Positions 19,290 to 27,637 of a stretch of 64,000 nt of DNA are shown piece after piece. Position 1 is the stretch's first letter. Every line of letters begins with the position of its first letter. Made by a program: the position numbers and the translations under genes. The stretch spans positions 1 through 64,000 of the forward strand of contig CAVPEB010000014.1 in the NCBI GenBank assembly GCA_963702765.1, in the 5' to 3' direction. The notes under the pieces were generated by a model. That model was not told the DNA's origin. It saw only the letters and a program-made list of their open reading frames with translations, and did no database searches. Source of the DNA: DATMNR01 sp963702765 (GTDB taxonomy: Bacteria > Chloroflexota > Ktedonobacteria > Ktedonobacterales > Ktedonobacteraceae).

Positions 19290-19335
19290 AGCATAACAGG
19301 CAGGATGATGTATGTCTCATCCTGCCTGTTATGCT
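19290..19335 (+). terminator. Perfect 19-bp inverted repeat between HxlR and HIT genes
   Basis: AGCATAACAGGCAGGATGA (19290-19308) and its exact complement (19317-19335) around an 8-nt loop. No T-run follows, so it could be a terminator or an attenuator reaching close to the HIT start at 19347. Confidence 0.6.
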
Positions 19336-19346
19336 ATAATGGCGCT

Positions 19347-19844
19347 ATGGAAAATTTATGGGCGCCATGGCGTATGGCTTTTATCGAACAGGAAACACCA
19401 CAACCACAGGGGTGTATTTTTTGCACTCAACCAGCAGAGCATCGTGATAGAGAGCATCATATTTTGTATCGGGGTTCGCTCTGTTTCATGATGTTAAACC
19501 TCTATCCTTATAATAATGGGCATTTGATGATCGCACCGTATCAACATATTGCTAGCATTGAGGGACTGGATGCGGCAACACTTGCTGAATTGATGGCCCA
19601 GGCACAGTTAGCGCTGAGAGCGTTGCGTGTAGTCATGAAACCCGATGGCTTCAATATGGGCATTAATGAAGGAAAGGTTGCGGGCGCAGGTTTTGCCGAT
19701 CATATGCATTTCCATATTGTCCCTCGTTGGAATGGCGATACAAACTTCATGCCGGTGATTGCTGATATCAAGGTGGTGCCCGAGCACATCGATATTGTGT
19801 ATCAAAAACTCACACAGGCTCTGGCATCATTGCAGGACGAATAA
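19347..19844 (+). CDS. HIT-family nucleotide hydrolase/transferase
   Basis: A 165-residue histidine-triad protein with HMHFHIVPRW (119-128), whose last triad histidine is the nucleophile. The N-terminal MENLWAPWRMAFIE and the CIFC zinc pair (23-26) are typical of the Ap4A-hydrolase/phosphorylase-like HIT branch in actinobacteria and Chloroflexi. It probably hydrolyses dinucleoside polyphosphates or AMP-linked adducts in the cytosol. The start at MENLW is chosen over the upstream 19305 start because homology begins there and the extra 14 residues fall within the inverted repeat. The alpha/beta hydrolase gene follows 32 nt later and may be cotranscribed. Confidence 0.92.
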   Translation: MENLWAPWRMAFIEQETPQPQGCIFCTQPAEHRDREHHILYRGSLCFMMLNLYPYNNGHLMIAPYQHIASIEGLDAATLAELMAQAQLALRALRVVMKPDGFNMGINEGKVAGAGFADHMHFHIVPRWNGDTNFMPVIADIKVVPEHIDIVYQKLTQALASLQDE

Positions 19845-19876
19845 AGAACTGATGAGCATCAGGAGGTGCAAAAACT

Positions 19877-20671
19877 ATGCATCTAGAAGTCGTGACTCAT
19901 GAACCCAAAACGGGCGCGCGCTCAACACCTCTGCTGTTCGTCCATGGCGCCTGGCACGGTGCGTGGTGCTGGACCGAATACTTTCTCCCTTATTTCGCGG
20001 AACATGGATATACATCCCATGCTATAGATCTACGCGGCCATGGCAAAAGCGAGGGCGCGAATCGGCTGCGCTGGACGGGGATTTCGCATTATGTTTCTGA
20101 TGTTGGACAGATTGTAGACCAGCTAGACGAAGCGCCTGTGCTGATTGGACATTCGATGGGCGGCCTTGTTGTCCAGAAATATCTGGAATCGGATTCGAGG
20201 ATACCTGCAGCAGTCTTACTGGCATCCGTTCCACCCACTGGCGCTGTGCGCACAACGCTCAATATTGCTTTGCGACATCCTGTCGCTTTCCTCAAGGCCA
20301 ACACGACCTTGAAACTCTATCACATTGTAGGCACGCCAGAGTTAACACGCGAAGCATTCTTCTCAGCAGATATGCACGAAGAAAAGGTGAGAGGCTATCA
20401 TCATCGCATCCAAAACGAGTCATATCGCGCTTTCCTGGATATGATGCTCCTGACACTTCCCCGCCCGAAACGAGTGAGTACACCTATGCTGGTTCTTGGC
20501 GCGGCCAACGACACTATTTTCTCCAATAACGAGGTGCATGCAAGCGCTAAAGCCTACCGAACACAGGCAGAGATTTTCGATGATATGGCTCACGACATGA
20601 TGTTGGAAGCAGGCTGGCAAAGCGTAGCTGATAGAATTTTGAGTTGGCTTGAAGAGAGAGGGATGGGATAA
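19877..20671 (+). CDS. Alpha/beta-fold hydrolase
   Basis: A 264-residue alpha/beta hydrolase. Visible marks are the oxyanion loop FVHGAWHGAWCW (25-36), AIDLRGHGKS, the nucleophile elbow GHSMGG and the acid/base region (LVLGAANDTIF, then DDMAHDMMLE) that supplies the Asp and His of the triad. This AB-hydrolase 6-like group includes lysophospholipases, esterases and haloperoxidase-like enzymes; the substrate is not determined. AGGAGGTG lies upstream of ATG 19877. It shares direction and close spacing with the HIT gene and is convergent with the methyltransferase gene. Confidence 0.9.
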   Translation: MHLEVVTHEPKTGARSTPLLFVHGAWHGAWCWTEYFLPYFAEHGYTSHAIDLRGHGKSEGANRLRWTGISHYVSDVGQIVDQLDEAPVLIGHSMGGLVVQKYLESDSRIPAAVLLASVPPTGAVRTTLNIALRHPVAFLKANTTLKLYHIVGTPELTREAFFSADMHEEKVRGYHHRIQNESYRAFLDMMLLTLPRPKRVSTPMLVLGAANDTIFSNNEVHASAKAYRTQAEIFDDMAHDMMLEAGWQSVADRILSWLEERGMG

Positions 20672-20685
20672 GGCGGAAGAGAGTT

Positions 20686-21723
20686 TCAGCCAGAAGAATT
20701 GCTTTTCTTCGATGTGGCTGATCGTGGACGTTGCAAGATGACGATATTCTGATGAGCGATATTAGGAACATAGCTATAGGGATACCCATACGGTCTCAGC
20801 TTTGTTCCAGCCTGATACCAGATGATTTCTCCCTTAGGGATAAAGCCTACCGACGAGGCTCGTCGCGCCAGGTCTACGTGGGTAAACATATATTCTGCAT
20901 GTTGGTACGCATTGCGCACTATGATAGCCATATAGCGCCCAGGGTGCAAGAGACGAAAACAGCGCTGGAAGACTTCACTCATTGCATCAAGGTAACCATC
21001 GTACGTTGCCAGATTTGCCAGGTCGCACGCGTGGTCGGAGCGCATATTATAGTCGCTGCGCCTGTTCGTATACTTTTCCGCGTAGTGTTTGCCGCCATGG
21101 CCACTCATAGTCTGCTCCAAATGGATATTGTAGGGCGGATCCATCACAATGAAGTCAAAGAGCGTTTCTCTTTCTGCAAAAAGAACTACGCGCCCATCAA
21201 TATCAAGAATGCTTTCATGAGCTAACAAATGGTCCATGACTTCAATGCAATCACCCTGAATCATCGTCTGCGGGAGTAAATCCGGGTTCTCTTTCAATAC
21301 GCGCGAGTAGATATCTGTCCACTGGTGATTGATCTCGATACCTATACATTTGCGAGCGCCAGGTGTAGCGATAGAGGCTCCTATAAGGGTCCCTCCTACT
21401 CCTGCAAAAGGGTCGAGCACAGACATGCCGGTTTTTGTGAAGAATTCAATCAGCAGAGCCATAAGCTGGGGCGGTTTGTTCGCGCCATGTTTTTTGCGCA
21501 GTTCGTGGCTATAGACACTTGGATATGAAGTATTCAAGACGCTTTTAGTAAAATAAAGGAAGCGATCACCGCCAAGGTCGTTGAGCGTATTTTTGGGATG
21601 AGGCGTTTCTCCACTGGATTGTTCGGGTTGATCTTGTAAAGGTTGCAAAGGTGTTTTATTTCTTTGCATATGGATACCACCACGGCTTTGCAGCGCCCTC
21701 GAAATCCCAGTAAAATGCGCCAT
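20686..21723 (-). CDS. Orphan DNA methyltransferase (N6-A or N4-C type)
   Basis: The SAM-binding motif DPFAGVGGT lies around residue 125 and the catalytic motif DPPYN around residue 198, each on its predicted strand, as in the amino-methyltransferase superfamily that modifies adenine N6 or cytosine N4. The C-terminal part (YMAIIVRNAYQHAEYM, then PNIAHQNIVILQRP) completes the fold. No restriction endonuclease or specificity gene is nearby, so it looks like an orphan regulator-type or defensive enzyme. The start could be 21723 or the internal ATG at 21669 (MQRNKT); homology gives no firm choice. The first 50 residues are polar and low in conservation. Confidence 0.85.
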   Translation of the reverse strand: MAHFTGISRALQSRGGIHMQRNKTPLQPLQDQPEQSSGETPHPKNTLNDLGGDRFLYFTKSVLNTSYPSVYSHELRKKHGANKPPQLMALLIEFFTKTGMSVLDPFAGVGGTLIGASIATPGARKCIGIEINHQWTDIYSRVLKENPDLLPQTMIQGDCIEVMDHLLAHESILDIDGRVVLFAERETLFDFIVMDPPYNIHLEQTMSGHGGKHYAEKYTNRRSDYNMRSDHACDLANLATYDGYLDAMSEVFQRCFRLLHPGRYMAIIVRNAYQHAEYMFTHVDLARRASSVGFIPKGEIIWYQAGTKLRPYGYPYSYVPNIAHQNIVILQRPRSATSKKSNSSG

Positions 21724-21776
21724 TGATCCACATTTGATACGGCATGCACTACCTCTATTACGTTATCCCTGAATTG

Positions 21777-23273
21777 CTAACCACCAGTATAGATGTTGTC
21801 ATTAGCCTGACCTTGCTGATCGATATGCGATTGGACGGCGGTATCAGCAGGAACTGCTACACGACTTTTTTCATTGGATTTCTGCTCGTATATCCAGGCG
21901 CGGTGATAGAGAATTTGTGCTGCTTTCATGGCATCAACATCGATGTTGGGGTCATTTGCAAGCGCTTTGAATCGATCAGCAATATCACGTATCGTCTGAG
22001 GGTCGCGCAATACACCGGACCGCACTGCTTCGTAAGAATCTTTGAGCATTTCGATGGATGCAGGTGAAACTGGCACAGGCGGATACGCGGGAGAGGATTG
22101 AATAACCATTGGGCCTGGTAGATTTTCTACAGGTTTTGCTATTATCTGCGCTTGTTGTGGCTGAGCTACCGTTGGATATCCACCACGTGTCATACCAACA
22201 TCAACAGGTGCCTGTCTCCATGGAGGATTCACGCTTGAAGTAAGATGAGGAATCAATGTTACATCCTGGATGCGAACAAAATTAATGAGAATGCCCCATT
22301 TTTCTACCTGATCCTGGACACGTTTTGCCAAAATAGTATTGACGTGATCCCAACGTGTTATGGTTGCTGTATCGATCGTGTTGATATCTACCAATGTTCG
22401 TGGATGGGTCGTCTGCTGCGTATTAATGAAATCTGCCGGGGTCAATTCATTGATCACACTCTGAAGAGTTGATACGAACAGTTTCTGCAAAGAGGCTTCC
22501 CAATTATCTACCTGCAGAGCTGCAAGGTGGGCGTCCTCCGGTAACAATTTATAAGAGATGGTTGCTACGAGTTTAACATCCTCGTCCCGAGAAATTTTTA
22601 CTACCTGCTCGGGGCATGTCCATGTTATCTCTTTTATGTTTAAGCGATGACCTATTTTCTCAAGAGGCATTTTGAGGTTCGGGCCGGGGTAGAGTGTACG
22701 TGCATATTTGCCAGACGTCATTACGATGTCAACATAGCCTTCAGGCACTTGCAGAAGTGAACGACGGGCTACCAGGGCACCTATAATCAGGAGGACTATC
22801 AGCAAAAGCAGACTGGCAACGAATCCGAAGATGGCAAGGGTTCCGACTACTAAGAAGAGAGCATAACCAATGATGACGAATAAGGTCCAGTAGGTGTCAT
22901 TCGAGCCAGCATAATAGAGCAAGGTTCCTTGCATAATGACAATGGCAATAAGAAGCACAGCTAACGGCAGAGGCTGTAAAAAGGACTCACCCCTTAAAGC
23001 GAAAGGCAATGTAAAAAGAAAGATCAGAATTGCAAAAGGCAACGGCACCAGCACTGGAGAGTACTTGCGCACAATGTGGCTAAACCGGCCCCCCTTATTA
23101 GAGACGTTGGCGTCTTGCGATGGTTCTACATCATCATGCTCCGCGGGCGGAATTACGAGTCCCTGATTATCAGGTGCAATAGTTGTGGAAGAACTCTCGG
23201 GTTGCTGATCCTTCTCACTCTCATGAGGATCTTCTCCCCATATGGCATTCGAATCGCCTTGTTCAGATGTCAT
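21777..23273 (-). CDS. SPFH/band 7 (stomatin-like) membrane protein
   Basis: A 498-residue protein. The first 75 residues are acidic and polar. About four hydrophobic segments (near 76-170) follow, then a band 7 domain starting at RRSLLQVPEGYVDIV and running to about 330, where the beta-sheet (VVKISRDEDVKLVATISYKL) and the amphipathic helix (NTILAKRVQDQVEKWGI) are visible. A proline/glutamine-rich stretch and a helical C-terminus finish it. SPFH proteins scaffold membrane microdomains; here the multi-TM head is longer than the single helix of most stomatins. It lies just downstream of the RicT/PSP1 gene with about 70 nt between, same strand, so the two may be cotranscribed. Confidence 0.88.
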   Translation of the reverse strand: MTSEQGDSNAIWGEDPHESEKDQQPESSSTTIAPDNQGLVIPPAEHDDVEPSQDANVSNKGGRFSHIVRKYSPVLVPLPFAILIFLFTLPFALRGESFLQPLPLAVLLIAIVIMQGTLLYYAGSNDTYWTLFVIIGYALFLVVGTLAIFGFVASLLLLIVLLIIGALVARRSLLQVPEGYVDIVMTSGKYARTLYPGPNLKMPLEKIGHRLNIKEITWTCPEQVVKISRDEDVKLVATISYKLLPEDAHLAALQVDNWEASLQKLFVSTLQSVINELTPADFINTQQTTHPRTLVDINTIDTATITRWDHVNTILAKRVQDQVEKWGILINFVRIQDVTLIPHLTSSVNPPWRQAPVDVGMTRGGYPTVAQPQQAQIIAKPVENLPGPMVIQSSPAYPPVPVSPASIEMLKDSYEAVRSGVLRDPQTIRDIADRFKALANDPNIDVDAMKAAQILYHRAWIYEQKSNEKSRVAVPADTAVQSHIDQQGQANDNIYTGG

Positions 23274-23340
23274 ACGTGTACCTCCCTATCCGCGGCAGAC
23301 GTGCGGATGCTTTTCATTCTCACTTTAGCTTATGCGATCA

Positions 23341-24337
23341 TCAATCCTGGAGCTTTTTTGAACCTGATGTTTTTTGCTGCCCAATGCCACAGGACCCACA
23401 TCCCCCACCTTTAGAGCAACTGCCAGAAGTGCTACCACACGTACTACATCCGCCGGTGCCGGAGCTGCATCCTCCTTTGCAACCACCTTTGGAGCCACAT
23501 GAAGCACATACTGTGTCTGATAGTTGCTGTTTTAAAGGAACCTGGACTATCACGCCGCTTTCCAGCATTACCTCAACCGATTCTTTTGGAACGTTAATCG
23601 AGACAACTTTGCCCTGTCCACCGGGTGTATCTTAGAAACGTGCCTACCTGGGGCATATTCTGTTTGGCCTGGACATAGTTGTCGTTTTCATATGCGAGAC
23701 AGCACAGAAGGCGACCGCATACGCCTGAAATCTTTGAAGGGTTGAGAGGTAAATCCTGCTCCTTCGCCATCTTAATCGAGACAACACCAAAATCGCTAAT
23801 CCACGAACTACAGCATAAAGTCTTGCCACACATTCCTACTCCGCCTTGAAGCTTTGCCTGGTCACGTGCTCCAATTTGACGTAGTTCAATACGAGTACGA
23901 AAAGTGGCAGCAAGATCACGCACTAATGCACGGAAGTCGACACGTTCGTCAGCAGTAAAATAAAAAGTTAAACGGCTTCCATCAAAGGTATATTCAGCCT
24001 CGACCAATTTCATCGGCAAATTGTGCTGTTGAACCTGCTGGGCACATTGAACAAGTGCCTCTTTTTCTTTACCTTTGAAAGAGAGCATCGTGCGCAATTC
24101 ATCTTCATGTGCCAAACGCAATACGGGCTTTAAAGGGTCGCTCAATTCTCTTTCTGCCAACTTTTTCGAGGCGATGACAACGCGCCCTGCTTCTACTCCC
24201 CGGCTTGTTTCGACAATAACGTACTGCCCAGTTGAATATGATGCCCCTTGAGGGTCAAAGTAATAAATGCGTCCAGCAGGACGGAAACGAATGCCAACGA
24301 TGGTGACAATATTTTCTAAAGTCGACGTTACTGACAT
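23341..24337 (-). pseudogene. ricT: RicT/PSP1 (YaaT-type) protein with cysteine-rich tail, frameshifted
   Basis: The first 230 residues are a full PSP1 domain with the Fe-S-associated cysteines GMCGKTLCC and GVCGRLLCCLAYE. In Bacillus, RicT acts with RicA and RicF on RNase Y. After VGTF the frame derails and stops at 23594. The adjacent frame continues exactly where the family should: DTPGGQGKVVSINVPKESV, ending in a tail with nine cysteines among Gly, Ser and Lys. One inserted base near 23632 explains it. ATG 24337 is preferred to the TTG three codons upstream. The tail is unusual for the family and looks metal-binding. As a widely conserved housekeeping protein it is the most suspicious of the broken genes for a read error. 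Confidence 0.88.
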
Positions 24338-24430
24338 GCTTCTCAATCTCTAGCTACACTACATATCGTTCGCGAGTAGAATTGCGTCTGCTACTTCTCG
24401 CATAGATTTGCGATTGTTCATACTGGCCTT

Positions 24431-24931
24431 TTAAATCTTGCGAAAAGCTTCCTGTTCACTGAGACCTTGCTTTTCCATCAAAACACCTTTAGCACGCTCA
24501 ACGATTTTGCGTGTCTCCAATTGTTCGCTCAGCGAGCGCGTTTTCTCTTCGAGAGCGCGAAATTCGTTATAGCGAGCCAGAGCGACCTCTATCGCTGGTG
24601 TTACTTCACTCTCGCGAAGTGGCTTCACGATATAATTAACAACTCCTGCCTCTTTGGCACGTTCAACAAGTTGTTGATCACCAAAGGCTGTTAGAAGTAA
24701 GACAGGAGCGATTTTTTCTTGCGTAAGTGTTTCGGCTGCCGCAATGCCGTCCATATCAGGCATACGTATATCCATAATCACGAGATCGGGACGTATCTCA
24801 CGAGCCAGATTCACAGCGCTAACACCATCGCCGGCTTCACCGACGACAAGATACCCCTGTTTAGAGAGAATATCTTTCAGATCCATGCGCTGGATAGCTT
24901 CGTCGTCCGCAATTATGATACGTGTAGGCAT
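24431..24931 (-). CDS. ANTAR-domain response regulator, C-terminally truncated by a stop
   Basis: Receiver domain 1-120 with D10/D11, phospho-acceptor D54 (LVIMDIRMPDMDG), Thr/Ser switch region LLLTAFG and K104 (IVKPL). Then comes an ANTAR RNA-binding domain (ETRKIVERAKGVLMEKQGLSEQEAFRKI). The reading frame stops at TAA (24431-24433). Directly after it the same frame continues KASMNNRKSMREVADAILLANDM to a TAG at 24359, which is the expected third ANTAR helix. A Gln codon CAA changed to TAA would explain the stop. Intact ANTAR regulators bind paired hexaloop hairpins in nascent RNA to prevent termination. Without helix 3 the product probably cannot, unless the stop is read through or is a sequencing error. 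Confidence 0.88.
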   Translation of the reverse strand: MPTRIIIADDEAIQRMDLKDILSKQGYLVVGEAGDGVSAVNLAREIRPDLVIMDIRMPDMDGIAAAETLTQEKIAPVLLLTAFGDQQLVERAKEAGVVNYIVKPLRESEVTPAIEVALARYNEFRALEEKTRSLSEQLETRKIVERAKGVLMEKQGLSEQEAFRKI

Positions 24932-25063
24932 ATCGGCCTCTCTTTCATTACAAAACCCAACTCAACTACTACCTCGATGAGGATAAACTGGCTTGCATAG
25001 CCAGAGTAGAACTCTCTACTGTTCATTATTCCAAGTATACCATACGAATAGGGCTGAAGCGAT

Positions 25064-25897
25064 TTACTTCTTGCGCTCGCGCTTCTGAAGATAGCGTTGC
25101 TGCTCGCGATACTCCTGGTAGAGATCGTCATCCGCGCCCTTTACACCTTGCTTCATAGTGGGCTGCACATTTTTGGCATTCTCAGACTGAGAAGAGGATT
25201 GGCTGGACCTACCGCTTTGACTCGACGACTGTCCACTCATCGCCCCAAGACTACGAGGAATGAGATCGAAGCGCGCCAATATTACCAACAAGACAATCAA
25301 TGTCAAAAGGTAAAGAGCAGTTGATGTTGTGACAGCAAAAGTCCCGATCTGGAAAAGCACTTTGTCCATATGGTTAGAAACCAGGAAAGCCCTTTCATAC
25401 TGACCAACGAACATCGCAACAACTACATAGATGATCATCCCGTACAAGTACTTTGTTTTAAAGCCACCTGGCTTCGGCTGTGCTTTTGGTGCTGGTTTTG
25501 GAGCTACCTTGTTTGTGCTTGATTGAGATTTCTCAGGCTTACTCTCTTTGGTTGCATTGCTGTTGACGGAAGTTGTTCCCGAACTGCGAGTCGCGCGGGC
25601 AATGCGGGCAGATGCTTGATCAGCCTCTGATGTATCATTCTTTGCGCTTTTGCCGACACTTGAAAAGAATTTCGGAAAACGCCGGGGTTGCGTGTCCTCG
25701 ACTGTGGCGGGCGTTGCTACTTCTTCGACTGGCTGAACTGTCTCGCTAGCCACTTCGATTGATTCATCCCTGGTACTATCTTCTGAAGTTGAGGTGACTA
25801 ACACGGGACAATTCTTACTTGTACTCTTGTTACGTTTATTTTGCGCAGTTTTCTCTTGCTGCACTTCCTGTGTTCCTGCATTTGTTTCTTGATTCAT
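25064..25897 (-). CDS. Hypothetical membrane protein with long polar head
   Basis: I do not recognise a family. About 140 residues are rich in Ser, Thr, Glu, Lys and Pro and look disordered. Two TM segments follow (TKYLYGMIIYVVVAMFVG, and LYLLTLIVLLVILARFDLIP, about residues 149-210), then a Ser/Gln-rich stretch and a charged helical end, DDDLYQEYREQQRYLQKRERKK. It overlaps the stop of the GlcG-like gene by 4 nt (ATGA), so they form an operon and are translationally coupled. Coupling to a GlcG-like protein suggests a shared role, but none can be inferred. Confidence 0.75.
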   Translation of the reverse strand: MNQETNAGTQEVQQEKTAQNKRNKSTSKNCPVLVTSTSEDSTRDESIEVASETVQPVEEVATPATVEDTQPRRFPKFFSSVGKSAKNDTSEADQASARIARATRSSGTTSVNSNATKESKPEKSQSSTNKVAPKPAPKAQPKPGGFKTKYLYGMIIYVVVAMFVGQYERAFLVSNHMDKVLFQIGTFAVTTSTALYLLTLIVLLVILARFDLIPRSLGAMSGQSSSQSGRSSQSSSQSENAKNVQPTMKQGVKGADDDLYQEYREQQRYLQKRERKK

Positions 25898-26562
25898 GAT
25901 TGATCTCCACGGGTTTCATTGAATTGGTCATACGACACCTGCTCATCAGCATAAGGGATTTCTTGATCAGACGCCAGGTGATGAGTATTCGCCGGATGGA
26001 TTTGTGGCGTTGGTGAGTTCAGGGAATTAGCAACTTGGGGCTGCGGTTGCGATATTGGAGAGTAGGCAGGCGCTGGTTGTTGAGCATATGATACCACCTG
26101 TGCCTGGGACATAGAGTTTGAAAACTGCGGCGCGGGATGAGCTGGAGCCATAGGTTCTACTGCTGCAAGCCCGGCACGTGCTATTTCGTCGTCTCGGCCA
26201 GGAGCATTACCTCCACTTACTCCGATACCGCCAACGGTCGCACCTCCTATGCGAATGGGCCAGCCACCGGCAGCCATAATAAATTTACCTTGAGTCATCG
26301 TTGCCATACTCGAAGCAAAACCCGGAATACCCGAGCCCCATTGAGCAACAGCATCGGTCGATTGATTGAACATCACGGCAGTACTGGCTTTAGCAAGACT
26401 AATGTTACCCGTAGCCCAACCATATGGTGTCATCATTCGTTCAAAAAGGACGAGGTGACCTCCTGCATCTACAATTGCGATACTCACGGGGCTACGCAAT
26501 TCTTGCGCGCGCGATTTGCTGGCTTCCAGAATCCTACGCGCAACTTCAATTGTTAAACTCAC
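25894..26562 (-). CDS. GlcG/HbpS-family protein with Pro/Gln-rich tail
   Basis: Residues 1-140 form a GlcG/HbpS domain: SIAIVDAGGHLVLFERM, a segment around residue 48 with a glycine-rich turn, GWPIRIGGATVGGIGVSGG and DDEIARAGLAA. In Streptomyces, HbpS is an extracellular heme-binding sensor; GlcG-like proteins elsewhere are uncharacterised cofactor binders. No signal peptide is visible here. An 80-residue tail rich in Pro, Gln, Ser and Ala (AQPQFSNSMSQAQ region) is an addition not found in the minimal family. A GGAGC site precedes ATG. The downstream membrane-protein gene overlaps by 4 nt. Confidence 0.85.
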   Translation of the reverse strand: MSLTIEVARRILEASKSRAQELRSPVSIAIVDAGGHLVLFERMMTPYGWATGNISLAKASTAVMFNQSTDAVAQWGSGIPGFASSMATMTQGKFIMAAGGWPIRIGGATVGGIGVSGGNAPGRDDEIARAGLAAVEPMAPAHPAPQFSNSMSQAQVVSYAQQPAPAYSPISQPQPQVANSLNSPTPQIHPANTHHLASDQEIPYADEQVSYDQFNETRGDQS

Positions 26563-26698
26563 AGGTTGCTCCTTTTTGGCGACATTTAATAACGCCGCTC
26601 AATATCCCACTTGCTATTGATGCCAGTATATCGTATTGCTTGACTACTCACAAGGGGTATTCATGGGTTCTACCAACATCAGGTGCTGAATGTGAAAG

Positions 26699-26782
26699 AG
26701 ACCAGAACAGCGCAAGCGCCCCCACACCTCATCCACACAACTCCTATTCCTACTCGAGGGACACCTTCTGCACTCCCAAGTG
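26699..26782. repeat. Fragments of dispersed intergenic repeats
   Basis: ACCAGAACAGCGCAAGCGCC (26700-26719) matches the GCACCAGGACAGCGCAAGCACC unit found twice at 37.9 kb. CGAGGGACACCTTCTGCACTCC (26755-26776) is a shortened form of the three-hairpin element. No gene lies in 26563-26792. Confidence 0.55.
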
Positions 26783-26792
26783 GCTTCAATAT

Positions 26793-27611
26793 TCATACAA
26801 AACTGATGCGTTCTTTGCGCCACTCTAGTTTGCTGTACTTATCTTGAACAAGCTGATTGGCCAGTTCCCATTCTGAACCACTGAGCGTATCCGATACAAA
26901 ATCAACTTGTAGGGCAGCACTAAACCCACTTTTGAATGCAGCGGCAACTGCATCCCATGTTGCATCCGGAGCAAATGCATGCAATGGGGTCGTTTTTTCA
27001 GCATAGAGAGCCAAAGCGTCTGTCCTTGCAGCTTCACTCGGGAAACGCAACATTGTGAAGAATTCAGCAGCGCGGTCATCGAGCGGTAATGATCCCTGTT
27101 GGAGTAACGTGTCATCTTTCCACACTTGCGCGCTACCGATCAGCTTAAAACCACCGCTTGTCAGATCTGCTTGAGTTGATGAAGCAAAGCAGGCAGCGGA
27201 GGGGTTTTTGCTTACACGTCCATCGCTAAGTTCAGCATGAACACCGAGATTTGTGAGTGCGGCTAACAATCCCTGGGCCAGGAAAGCGTAGGAAGCAACA
27301 ATACCAGATGGCACACCAAAGCGTTTACTCATAACGATGCTATAGGTAAATTCATCACGATGATATACTGCCCTCCCGCCGGTAGGGCGACGAACTAGTG
27401 CTACTCCACGTTCCAGGCATTGCTCAGTTACTATTTCCCGTTCGATACTCTGAAACCGCCCCAGTGAAATCGAGGGTTGAGACCAAAGAAATACACGCAG
27501 CGTAGGGGGCACCTCGTCTTTCAAATGATGGGTCAGTATAGATTCATCGATGGCCATATTCATCGCGGCATCATGTGTATGTGTATTAAGGAAACGATAT
27601 AGTTCGGACAT
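26793..27611 (-). CDS. Lipoate-protein ligase A / octanoyltransferase-like protein
   Basis: A 272-residue BPL/LPL catalytic domain. Signatures are FLWSQPSISLGRFQ near residue 38, RRPTGGRAVYHRDEFTYS (the RRxxGGxxxxH nucleotide/lipoyl site) and KLIGSAQVWKDDTLLQQGSL with the conserved catalytic lysine in the xxKxxGSAQ motif. These enzymes attach or transfer lipoyl or octanoyl groups to E2 and GcvH proteins in the cytosol. Ligase (LplA) and amidotransferase or octanoyltransferase (LipL/LipM) members share these motifs; the cysteine CFASSTQADL near the GSAQ motif resembles the LipM type. ATG 27611 with AAGGAATC upstream is preferred to the 27662 start, which overlaps tgt. It follows tgt by 26 nt. 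Confidence 0.85.
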   Translation of the reverse strand: MSELYRFLNTHTHDAAMNMAIDESILTHHLKDEVPPTLRVFLWSQPSISLGRFQSIEREIVTEQCLERGVALVRRPTGGRAVYHRDEFTYSIVMSKRFGVPSGIVASYAFLAQGLLAALTNLGVHAELSDGRVSKNPSAACFASSTQADLTSGGFKLIGSAQVWKDDTLLQQGSLPLDDRAAEFFTMLRFPSEAARTDALALYAEKTTPLHAFAPDATWDAVAAAFKSGFSAALQVDFVSDTLSGSEWELANQLVQDKYSKLEWRKERISFV

Positions 27612-27637
27612 CAATGATTCCTTATAATATAATATTA

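Noticed and set aside
20686..23273. Restriction-modification or defence island around the methyltransferase
   Set aside because: Neighbours are a hydrolase and an SPFH protein; no endonuclease, specificity or helicase gene is present.
24431..24433. Reassignment of TAA to glutamine
   Set aside because: Two or three Gln-like TAA positions exist, but many intact genes here (rel region, dut, murB, nurA partners) end properly in TAA, so the code is standard.
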